DNA of 38,648 nt from Flavobacteriales bacterium (GTDB lineage Bacteria; Bacteroidota; Bacteroidia; NS11-12g; UBA955), in assembly GCA_947487175.1 (NCBI GenBank), contig CANKVM010000017.1:1-38648 (forward strand), given 5' to 3'. The position numbers were made by a program, and so were the translations under genes. A model generated the notes under the pieces. The model saw only the letters and a program-made list of their open reading frames with translations, did no database searches and was not told the DNA's origin. Positions within the stretch are counted from its first letter, which is position 1. Each line of letters starts with the position of its first letter. This document shows positions 24,001 through 31,182 of the stretch, one piece after another.

Positions 24001-25395
24001 ATGAAAATTTTCAAAACTATTCAACTTATTTTATTAAGTGCAATCATTGCAATTGGTGGATGCAGATCAACCAATGAATCTACATCTAAAACAAATTTAA
24101 ATGCCCCAGAATGGAGCAAACAATCAGTTATTTACGAAGTAAATGTACGTCAACATACTTCTGAGGGAACATTCAAAGCATTCACAAAAGATATTCCCCG
24201 AATTAAAGAATTGGGCGCTGATATTCTTTGGATCATGCCAATTAATCCAATTGGTATTAAAAACCGTAAAGGAACTTTGGGCAGTTACTATAGTGTTAAA
24301 AATTATACTGCCATTAATCCTGAATTCGGAAATCTAGATGATTTCAAGGCAATGGTTAAAGAAGCGCATAACCATGGTCAAAAAGTAATAATTGATTGGG
24401 TAGCAAACCATACATCTTGGGACCATGCTTGGATTACCGATCACTCTGATTGGTATGAAAAAGATAGCACTGGAAAAATTATTACCCAATACGATTGGTC
24501 TGATGTTGCAAAATTAAATTATTCAAATATTGATTTAAGAAAAGCGATGATTGAATCAATGAAGTTTTGGGTAAAAGAATGCGACATTGATGGATTTAGA
24601 TGCGACGTTGCATTTTTGGTTCCTGCAGATTTTTGGGTAGATGCAAGAACAGAGTTAGAAGCATTAAAACCAGTTTTTATGTTGGCGGAAATGGAAACCC
24701 AAACAGATATCAATCCCAATCCAAAAGAATATTATACGAATGCATTTAACGCAAATTACTCATGGAGCTTTCACGGATTAAGCTCTGAAATTGCATTAGG
24801 CAAAAAAACCTACAAAGATTTCCAAAATCATATTAAGAAAACCTACACAGAAACTCCTTCAGATGTTTACCGCATGCATTTCCTAACCAACCATGATGAA
24901 AATTCTTGGAATGGAACAGTTGATGAAAAATACGGCGATAAATGGCAGTTATTTAGTGTATTAAATTATACATTGCCTCAATCTTTACCATTGATTTACA
25001 GCGGTGAAGAAGCAAACAATAAAAAAAGATTGCAATTTTTCGAAAAAGATCTAATTAGTTGGGGCGATACTTCACTTTACGGTTGGTACAGAAAAATGAA
25101 TGCACTCAAGCACAATCAACCTGCACTTGCAAATGGAAAATATGGCGCTCCTACCAAATTCATTAATTTGAACAATTCAGAAGACTTGAGTTCATTGGTT
25201 GTTTTTGAAAGAACGATGGATGGAAAATCTATTTACGTAGTTGCAAATATGTCTAACGGAACCCAATCCTTCAAAAATCTTGGAGGTTATGTTCCCAATG
25301 AAAAAGACATTTATGTATCAAGTAAATTTGAGAATAAAAACGGAGAGTTTATTCTGCCTAGTTTCGGATTTGTTTTATTTACAGTAAATAACTAA
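24001..25395 (+). CDS. GH13 alpha-amylase family lipoprotein
   Basis: This lipoprotein (signal ending IAIGGC) has 464 residues and a GH13 (beta/alpha)8 barrel. Region I is DWVANHTS (about residue 132), region II GFRCDVAF with the nucleophile Asp202, region III LAEME with the acid/base Glu230, and region IV LTNHDENS with the transition-state Asp at about 299. All catalytic residues are present. A C-terminal beta domain follows. A lipid anchor and the SLC45-like transporter 3 bp downstream suggest it releases small sugars from alpha-glucans at the cell envelope. No exact -7 box was found; TATCTTGC at 23963-23970 is a near match. Confidence 0.93.
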   Translation: MKIFKTIQLILLSAIIAIGGCRSTNESTSKTNLNAPEWSKQSVIYEVNVRQHTSEGTFKAFTKDIPRIKELGADILWIMPINPIGIKNRKGTLGSYYSVKNYTAINPEFGNLDDFKAMVKEAHNHGQKVIIDWVANHTSWDHAWITDHSDWYEKDSTGKIITQYDWSDVAKLNYSNIDLRKAMIESMKFWVKECDIDGFRCDVAFLVPADFWVDARTELEALKPVFMLAEMETQTDINPNPKEYYTNAFNANYSWSFHGLSSEIALGKKTYKDFQNHIKKTYTETPSDVYRMHFLTNHDENSWNGTVDEKYGDKWQLFSVLNYTLPQSLPLIYSGEEANNKKRLQFFEKDLISWGDTSLYGWYRKMNALKHNQPALANGKYGAPTKFINLNNSEDLSSLVVFERTMDGKSIYVVANMSNGTQSFKNLGGYVPNEKDIYVSSKFENKNGEFILPSFGFVLFTVNN

Positions 25396-25398
25396 AAA

Positions 25399-26238
25399 AT
25401 GAAGCCACGTTTATCAATAATTCAAATAGTAAATATGAGCATTGGATTCATGGGAATCCAATTCGGTTGGGCATTGCAAATGGCCAACATGAGTTCTATT
25501 TACGAATATTTAGGTGCAGAGCCAGATAAATTGCCATTTCTGTGGTTAGCGGCTCCCCTAACTGGATTATTGGTACAACCCATAATTGGTTATTTAAGCG
25601 ATAAAACTTGGCATCCCTTTTTAGGCAGACGAAGACCCTATTTTTTATTTGGTGCAATATTAAGTTCTATCGCACTGGTAATCATGCCAAATTCACCACA
25701 ATTATGGATGGCAGCAGGTTTGTTATGGATACTCGATTCTTCCATTAATATATCAATGGAACCATTTAGGGCGTTTGTGGCTGACAAATTACCTGAAGAA
25801 CAAAGAACCCTTGGATTTTCTATGCAAAGTTTATTCATTGGATTGGGTAGCGTAGTTGCTAGTTCTTTGCCTTGGATCTTGTCTCATTGGTTTGGAGTTA
25901 CAAATGTTTCAGACAAAGGTCAAATTCCTCATAACGTAAAAATTAGCTTTTATATTGGAGCTGTCGCATTCATTACATTTGTATTATATACCGTTTTTAC
26001 AACGAAAGAATATCCCCCAACAGAAGAAGAAATTAAAGAATTAAAAAGCAAGAAAGGTGGCTTTGTAAATGGATTCAATGAGATTTTAGATGCCATTTTG
26101 AAAATGCCTAAACGCATGAAGCAACTTGCGTTGGTGCAATTCTTAACTTGGCCGGGATTGTTTCTAATGTGGTTTTATTACACCCCAGCCGTGGGTAACT
26201 TCATTTATGGAGGCTCTGCCGATGGTTCATCAACTTAG
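25399..26238 (+). CDS. SLC45-like MFS sugar transporter, N-terminal part (gene interrupted)
   Basis: The start is normal for the glycoside-pentoside-hexuronide/SLC45 branch: GIQFGWALQMANMSSIYEYLGA, then LWLAAPLTGLLVQPIIGYLSDKTW and GRRRPYF. The frame stops after 279 codons at the TAG created by a head-to-tail 458-bp repeat (copy 1 at 25778-26235, copy 2 at 26236-26693). Removing one copy joins this part to the downstream open frame and gives one 449-residue transporter, the usual length. It follows the GH13 lipoprotein by 3 bp, which suggests import of maltose-like sugars. Whether the break is real or an assembly fault cannot be decided here. Confidence 0.85.
   Translation: MKPRLSIIQIVNMSIGFMGIQFGWALQMANMSSIYEYLGAEPDKLPFLWLAAPLTGLLVQPIIGYLSDKTWHPFLGRRRPYFLFGAILSSIALVIMPNSPQLWMAAGLLWILDSSINISMEPFRAFVADKLPEEQRTLGFSMQSLFIGLGSVVASSLPWILSHWFGVTNVSDKGQIPHNVKISFYIGAVAFITFVLYTVFTTKEYPPTEEEIKELKSKKGGFVNGFNEILDAILKMPKRMKQLALVQFLTWPGLFLMWFYYTPAVGNFIYGGSADGSST
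25778..26235 (+). repeat. 458-bp tandem direct repeat, copy 1
   Basis: This copy abuts copy 2 (26236-26693) with no spacer. I count 21 differences in 458 bp; 20 are synonymous and one changes Asn to Lys (GFNEILD versus GFKEILD). The last ~110 bp are identical in both. Confidence 0.93.
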
Positions 26239-26693
26239 CTGATAAATTACCAGAAGAACAGAGAACACTTGGCTTTTCTATGCAGAGTTTATTCATTGGA
26301 TTGGGCAGCGTTGTTGCTAGTTCATTGCCTTGGATCTTGTCTCATTGGTTTGGAGTTACAAATGTTTCAGACAAAGGTCAAATTCCTCATAACGTAAAAA
26401 TTAGCTTTTATATTGGTGCGGTTGCTTTCATTACATTTGTTTTATATACCGTATTTACAACGAAAGAATATCCCCCAACAGAAGAAGAAATAAAAGAATT
26501 AAAAAGCAAGAAAGGTGGATTTGTAAATGGATTCAAAGAGATTTTAGATGCCATTTTAAAAATGCCAAAACGCATGAAGCAACTTGCGTTGGTGCAATTC
26601 TTAACTTGGCCGGGATTGTTTCTAATGTGGTTTTATTACACCCCAGCCGTGGGTAACTTCATTTATGGAGGCTCTGCCGATGGTTCATCAACT
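26236..26693 (+). repeat. 458-bp tandem direct repeat, copy 2
   Basis: Second copy of 25778-26235, shifted by 458 bp (2 mod 3) and so out of frame with the first part. Its own coding frame is open throughout and continues into the transporter C-terminus. Confidence 0.93.
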
Positions 26694-27206
26694 GTAATAG
26701 TAAAAGATTGGATTTCGATAGTTGATCAAAACAAACTCATGTACACCAGAGGTACAGAATTCGCAGGATTAACCTATTCATTCCAAAACATAATTACATT
26801 TTTATTCGCATTTTTAATACCATTTTTGGCCTCTAAATTATCAAACAAGTATACCCACATGTTGTGCTTGCTAGTTGGTGGAATTGGTTTGCTCTCTATT
26901 AATTTTATTGATAAAGACAGTATTTTGGGACTTTATGGCGTTATGGCATGTGTTGGAATTGCATGGAGCAGTATTTTATCCATGCCGTACAGTATGCTAA
27001 GCGGATGTTTGCCAGAAAACAAGATTGGAATTTACATGGGTATTTTTAATTTCTTCATTGTTTTGCCTGAAATAATTGCAGCACTGTTCTTTGGAGCTTT
27101 TATGAAAAATATCCTTCATAACAATCAAATTTATGGGGTAATGTGCGGAGGCGTTTTACTTATAGTTGCTGCAATGTTAACCACCAGAATTACTTCTGAT
27201 AATTAA
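26280..27206 (+). CDS. SLC45-like MFS sugar transporter, C-terminal part (gene interrupted)
   Basis: This continues the transporter. The first 138 residues (MQSLFIGLGSVVASS to ADGSST) repeat the end of the N-terminal part almost exactly, and the remaining 170 carry the C-terminal helices (AGLTYSFQNIITFLFAFLIPFL, GVMACVGIAWSSILSMPYSMLSGCLPENKIG). The ATG at 26280 is simply the first internal Met after the repeat junction; no promoter or SD precedes it, so independent expression is unlikely. The SMPYSMLSG segment is typical of SLC45/sucrose-type carriers. Confidence 0.8.
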   Translation: MQSLFIGLGSVVASSLPWILSHWFGVTNVSDKGQIPHNVKISFYIGAVAFITFVLYTVFTTKEYPPTEEEIKELKSKKGGFVNGFKEILDAILKMPKRMKQLALVQFLTWPGLFLMWFYYTPAVGNFIYGGSADGSSTVIVKDWISIVDQNKLMYTRGTEFAGLTYSFQNIITFLFAFLIPFLASKLSNKYTHMLCLLVGGIGLLSINFIDKDSILGLYGVMACVGIAWSSILSMPYSMLSGCLPENKIGIYMGIFNFFIVLPEIIAALFFGAFMKNILHNNQIYGVMCGGVLLIVAAMLTTRITSDN

Positions 27207-27210
27207 TTCA

Positions 27211-28524
27211 TCAATTCAATGGGGTTGATTGTTTTCTTGCAAAAAGAAAATAAAATATCAATCCCAATACTGAAGTACTCAATCCCAATATGCTTTCAAT
27301 TGGCCTGTCTTTAATGAAATAATAAGCCACTCCAGTTGTCATTACAAGAAAAATAATTGGTGTGAATGGATAACCCCAAGCCTTGTATCCCGATGGTTTC
27401 CCCTGTTTATAGCGCAAAACAAATAATCCGAAAACGGTTAATAGGGTAAACAATGATAGAGTAAACGCCACATAATAAATGAGCGATTCAAAATTCATTG
27501 TGTACATCAAAACCAAACTCAAAATACTTTGGGTAATAATTGCAATTCTAGGTGTTCCATCGTGAGCAGATTTCCCTAAGAACGCTAATTTGGGAATACT
27601 TGAAAACATTGACTTCATTACTCTTGGACCAGTAAAAATCATTGAACTGATGGTAGAAATTAACAACAAACTTATCATTCCACCCATTACATTTCCAAGT
27701 GAATTTCCTAATAAAGATTTTGCTGCAATTAATCCAATTTCTTTATTGCCCACCAATTCATTCATTGGTGTTGAAAGTAAAAAAACAGAGTTTAAAAGAA
27801 CATACATCACAATTACAATGGATGTTCCCAAAAGTATACTTTTAGATAAGTTTTTCTCAGGATTTTTAATACTTCCAGCAATATAAGAACTTGCATTCCA
27901 CCCGCTGTAAGCAAATGAGACCCAAACCAAACTGATTGCAAATGCAGGTGTTATTATACCGCCGTGGAACATTTCACTCCACGCTGTATTTGTTGGTGCA
28001 AATGAAATAGCTACTGGTGAAAGATAAAATCCAAAGGCAACAAAAATAAGTATAATAAGCACCTTGGCCAAGGTTGAAATTTTCTGAAACAGTAATCCCA
28101 ATTTCATGCTATAAATATGAATAAGAGAAATAATTACTACTACGCAAACCGCCAATAATTTTTCATTTACTGCGCCATAAAATCCGTGAACATATGCACC
28201 AAGCGCCAAAGAAGCTCCCGCAATTGGTGCGGCAAAACCGACAGTGCTGCTTACAAATCCTGCCATATACCCAATTGAAGGATGATAAATTTTGGTTAGA
28301 AAATAAAATTCACCCCCATCTTCAGGCAACCTGCTCGAAACCTCGGCATAACAAAACGCACCCAATAATGCCAATATCCCTCCAATGAGCCAAATCATAA
28401 TGATTGAAAATCCAGAGTGGATATCAAATAATTGAAAGCCCAAACTTGTAAAAACACCAGTGCCCACCATATTGGCAACAACCATACTTGTTGCTCCCCA
28501 GAAATCGATTTTGCGTATCGCCAT
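27211..28524 (-). CDS. APC superfamily amino acid permease
   Basis: This 437-residue, 12-helix permease carries the APC helix 1 motif TSMVVANMVGTGVFTSLGFQ, and GGILALLGAFCYAEVSSRLPEDGGEFYFL around helix 2-3. SFAYSGWNASSYIAGSIKNPEKNLSKSI is the conserved APC intracellular loop. Substrate specificity cannot be read from sequence. It is divergent from the ACMSD gene, with 96 bp between them that contain a 19-bp palindrome. Shared control, and so a tryptophan-pathway substrate, is possible but unproven. The gene converges on the MFS transporter with 4 bp between the stops. No exact -7 box precedes it; a GAAGGA purine stretch is 8 nt upstream. Confidence 0.9.
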   Translation of the reverse strand: MAIRKIDFWGATSMVVANMVGTGVFTSLGFQLFDIHSGFSIIMIWLIGGILALLGAFCYAEVSSRLPEDGGEFYFLTKIYHPSIGYMAGFVSSTVGFAAPIAGASLALGAYVHGFYGAVNEKLLAVCVVVIISLIHIYSMKLGLLFQKISTLAKVLIILIFVAFGFYLSPVAISFAPTNTAWSEMFHGGIITPAFAISLVWVSFAYSGWNASSYIAGSIKNPEKNLSKSILLGTSIVIVMYVLLNSVFLLSTPMNELVGNKEIGLIAAKSLLGNSLGNVMGGMISLLLISTISSMIFTGPRVMKSMFSSIPKLAFLGKSAHDGTPRIAIITQSILSLVLMYTMNFESLIYYVAFTLSLFTLLTVFGLFVLRYKQGKPSGYKAWGYPFTPIIFLVMTTGVAYYFIKDRPIESILGLSTSVLGLIFYFLFARKQSTPLN

Positions 28525-28559
28525 AAAATTCCTTCAAAAAAACACCATTTAATGCATTG

Positions 28560-28578
28560 TTTTTCCAACTTGGAAAAA
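28560..28578. promoter_or_regulatory. 19-bp palindrome between the APC permease and ACMSD genes (candidate operator)
   Basis: TTTTTCCAA-C-TTGGAAAAA has perfect 9-bp arms around one base. It lies 7 bp upstream of the ACMSD -33 element and 36-54 bp upstream of the permease start. Confidence 0.55.
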
Positions 28579-28585
28579 TATTTCA

Positions 28586-28616
28586 TTGTTCCAAACTTTT
28601 ATTGACGTTATTTTTG
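28586..28616 (+). promoter_or_regulatory. Promoter of the ACMSD gene
   Basis: TTG (28586-28588), 20 nt, then TATTTTTG (28609-28616). Both elements and the spacing fit the Bacteroidota -33/-7 consensus. The ATG begins 4 nt after the -7 box. Confidence 0.7.
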
Positions 28617-28620
28617 CTGA

Positions 28621-29661
28621 ATGCAATTGTCTGAAAATCGTTTTTTTACTATAGATATCCATACCCATATTATTCCATCTGATTTGCCTCAATGGAAAAA
28701 GAAATTTGGTTATGGAGAATTTATTACCCTAGAACATCATAAGCCTTGTTGTGCTAACATGATGATGGATGGTGAGTTTTTCAGAGAAATTGAAAGCAAT
28801 TGTTGGGACCCTGAAGCACGCTTAAAAGACTGTGGTCACCACCATGTTGATGTGCAAGTTATTAGTACCATTCCGGTAATGTTTAGCTATTGGGCTGAAC
28901 CAAAACATACGCTTGAAATATCTAAATATTTAAATGACCATATTGCAGAAGTATGCAATTTGTTCCCAAAGCGCTTTGTTGGACTAGGCACATTGCCAAT
29001 GCAACACGCCGATATGGCAATCAAAGAGCTCCGCCGTTGCAAAGAAATTGGATTAAAAGGCATTCAAATTGGATCACACATCAATGATTGGAACTTAAAT
29101 GAACCTGCCTTGTTCCCAATATTTGAGGCCATGCAAGATTTAGATATGGCACTATTCGTTCACCCGTGGTGGTGGAGTGCAAAAACCAAAATGCCAAAAT
29201 ACTGGTTGCCATGGTTGGTTGGAATGCCAGCAGAAACATCGTTGGCTATATGTAGTATGATTTTTGGAGGGATATTCGAACGATTGCCACAGCTGCGAGT
29301 TGCTTTTGCACATGGTGGTGGTGCATTTCCAGCAACTATTGGTAGGATTGAACACGGATGGCAAGCCCGTCCCGCTTTACGTCCCGATTTGGTTGCGGTT
29401 GACAATATCCATAACCCGAAAAAGTATTTGGGGCAATTTTGGCTTGATAGCTTGGTTCATGATCCTAAAATGTTAGAAATTGTTGTTGATTTGGTGGGTG
29501 CCAATAGAGTTACCTTAGGCACTGATTATCCATTCCCTCTTGGAGAGGACAAACCAGGAGAATTGATAAAAACTAGCAAATTTGATCATAGAACCAAAGA
29601 AATTCTACTCGGTGATTCAGCACTTGAATGGTTAAACATGGATAAAAAATTCTTTATTTAA
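28621..29661 (+). CDS. 2-amino-3-carboxymuconate-6-semialdehyde decarboxylase (ACMSD)
   Basis: ACMSD decarboxylates the unstable kynurenine-pathway product of 3-hydroxyanthranilate oxidation and so diverts it from quinolinate and NAD. The 346 residues match the metal-dependent amidohydrolase fold closely: IDIHTHIIP (metal His14, His16), LEHHKPC, STIPVMFSYWAEP, RFVGLGTLPMQ, VHPWWW (metal His), YWLPWLVGMPAETSLAICSMI, FAHGGGAFPATIGRIEHG (metal His) and LGTDYPFPLGE (catalytic Asp). Where many ACMSDs have HPWDM, this one has HPWWW. No other kynurenine gene is in the window. The start codon sits 4 nt after a good promoter. Confidence 0.94.
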   Translation: MQLSENRFFTIDIHTHIIPSDLPQWKKKFGYGEFITLEHHKPCCANMMMDGEFFREIESNCWDPEARLKDCGHHHVDVQVISTIPVMFSYWAEPKHTLEISKYLNDHIAEVCNLFPKRFVGLGTLPMQHADMAIKELRRCKEIGLKGIQIGSHINDWNLNEPALFPIFEAMQDLDMALFVHPWWWSAKTKMPKYWLPWLVGMPAETSLAICSMIFGGIFERLPQLRVAFAHGGGAFPATIGRIEHGWQARPALRPDLVAVDNIHNPKKYLGQFWLDSLVHDPKMLEIVVDLVGANRVTLGTDYPFPLGEDKPGELIKTSKFDHRTKEILLGDSALEWLNMDKKFFI

Positions 29662-29728
29662 GGAGTTTCACTTAATCAATTAATTTTAGTGATTAACCGA
29701 TATCCCTAATGATAAATTATCAATTCGT

Positions 29729-29736
29729 TATATTTG
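29729..29736 (+). promoter_or_regulatory. -7 promoter box for the secreted protein at 29743
   Basis: TATATTTG, 6 nt before the ATG. A TTAATCA/TGATTAA inverted repeat (29672-29696) lies about 33 bp further upstream. Confidence 0.55.
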
Positions 29737-29742
29737 TAGTAA

Positions 29743-30531
29743 ATGAAAAAGTCGATTTTTAGTTTTTTAGCATTTGTTTTGGTTAGCAGTTGTGCATTTG
29801 GACAAAATTTAAGTCCTCAAAAAGGATTCTACCCTATTCAAAAAACGCAACGAAAAATGACCCAACTTGCCAAAAACAAGATGTTGATGCAAGGGCAAGA
29901 AATGAACATGGTAACGAATATGAATATGTATTCAACCATTAATATTCAAAGCCCTGTTTCTGATAGTCAGAAGATCACAATTACATTCAATAAAATTGAA
30001 GGCGATATTGAAGTAATGGGTAAAAAACAAAATATTCCTGATGCTGCAAAAACTTTCAAACCTATTGTTCTAACTACAAATAATGATGGTATCATAAATT
30101 CCATCACTGGCAGTCCTGAACTACTCAAGCAAATGGAACAATCTTACAGTGGGAGTTTCCAAGTAAACAAAACTTTTACGCAGTTTTTAAATATAAAATC
30201 AATTAAAACTATCGGCGATATTTGGTTAGATAGTAATATTGATGGAGGCAATTCCATGATCACACAATATACTTTTAATAGAAATGAAAATGGAAATGCA
30301 ATTTTAAGCTTTACTACTTCTATGACTGTTCAAAGTGACATGAATCAAAATGGCATTATCATCCACAACGACTTACTCGGTAAAATGAATGGTTCTATGA
30401 CCGTTGACACCAAATCAAACTATATCATTTCTACAACTGGAAATATAAATTTAGAAGGTCGAATGGAAATGAATACCCAAGACATTCCGGTAAATATTAG
30501 TTCAACATTTAACGATTCAATTATAAAATAA
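29743..30531 (+). CDS. Exported protein of unknown function
   Basis: This 262-residue protein begins with a signal sequence (MKKSIFSFLAFVLVSSCAFG). Cleavage could be by signal peptidase I after AFG or by lipoprotein processing at VSSC. The mature part is polar, rich in Met, Asn, Thr and Ile, and beta-strand prone, with repeated alternating segments such as INIQSPVSDSQKITITFNKI and NAILSFTTSMTVQSD. I do not recognise the family with confidence; its layout resembles small outer-membrane-associated beta proteins of Bacteroidota. It converges on recX with 5 bp between the stops. Confidence 0.7.
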   Translation: MKKSIFSFLAFVLVSSCAFGQNLSPQKGFYPIQKTQRKMTQLAKNKMLMQGQEMNMVTNMNMYSTINIQSPVSDSQKITITFNKIEGDIEVMGKKQNIPDAAKTFKPIVLTTNNDGIINSITGSPELLKQMEQSYSGSFQVNKTFTQFLNIKSIKTIGDIWLDSNIDGGNSMITQYTFNRNENGNAILSFTTSMTVQSDMNQNGIIIHNDLLGKMNGSMTVDTKSNYIISTTGNINLEGRMEMNTQDIPVNISSTFNDSIIK

Positions 30532-30536
30532 ATAAT

Positions 30537-31016
30537 TCAATCCTGAAGCTTTAACGCTTCAGCAATTTCATCGTACTTATATCCTTTTGATAGAAGATAC
30601 CTCTGAATTTTAATGGTTTTTTCAAATTCAGTACCGATTTTTAAAGTGGCACGTTTTTTTTCGGCCAATGAAATTAACGTTTGCAAATACACTTTGGGAT
30701 CAATTTTCTCCATGCTATTTTCTATCAATTTCTTACTTACTCCTGCATTATTCAATCCATGGACAATTTTTTGTTTGCCCCATGATTTAATTTTAAATTT
30801 CCCTTTCACATAGGCTTCTGCAAATCGCTGTTCATTTAAAAAATTGCTTGATATAAGCTCTATTAAAATTTGATTGGCTTCATCTTCGGTTAATCCGTAG
30901 TCTCTGCATTTTTGATAAACTTGCTTATGACTTCTTTCTTGATAGGCACAATATTTCTCAAGCTTTTTAAGCGCTTCCGTCATAGAACTAACTTTATTAG
31001 GCTTTTGAAAACTCAT
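30537..31016 (-). CDS. recX: RecX family regulatory protein
   Basis: RecX binds RecA filaments and limits their activity. The 159 residues form three-helix repeats of the RecX type: CAYQERSHKQVYQKCRDYGLTEDEANQILIELISSNFLNEQRFAEAYVKGKFKIKSWGKQKI is the core pattern, ending in KTIKIQRYLLSKGYKYDEIAEAL. The length is usual. A -7 box (TAATTTTG) is 9 nt upstream. recA is not in the window. It is divergent from htpG with 166 bp between the starts. Confidence 0.9.
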   Translation of the reverse strand: MSFQKPNKVSSMTEALKKLEKYCAYQERSHKQVYQKCRDYGLTEDEANQILIELISSNFLNEQRFAEAYVKGKFKIKSWGKQKIVHGLNNAGVSKKLIENSMEKIDPKVYLQTLISLAEKKRATLKIGTEFEKTIKIQRYLLSKGYKYDEIAEALKLQD

Positions 31017-31025
31017 GCTTTATCA

Positions 31026-31033
31026 CAAAATTA
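31026..31033 (-). promoter_or_regulatory. -7 promoter box for recX
   Basis: TAATTTTG on the minus strand matches TAnnTTTG, 9 nt before the ATG. Confidence 0.5.
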
Positions 31034-31122
31034 AGAATGAAATAATTGACTTACGCCTTAAATAGCAATAAATGCAAAAAAAAATCATGGAATATGACAA
31101 AAAATGCAAAATTAGCGATATC

Positions 31123-31166
31123 AAACTGACACTTTTTCAGCCTATTCAGTTTGGAATACCGATTGA
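31123..31166 (+). promoter_or_regulatory. Inverted repeat and possible sigma-54-like site upstream of htpG
   Basis: AAACTGA (31123-31129) and TCAGTTT (31146-31152) are perfect 7-bp inverted arms 16 nt apart. They run into TTGG-N8-TTGA (31151-31166), which has the GG-N10-G(C) layout of a sigma-54 -24/-12 site except for A in place of the last C. No TAnnTTTG box precedes htpG. The assignment is tentative. Confidence 0.3.
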
Positions 31167-31182
31167 TAGATGATAGTTAGTT

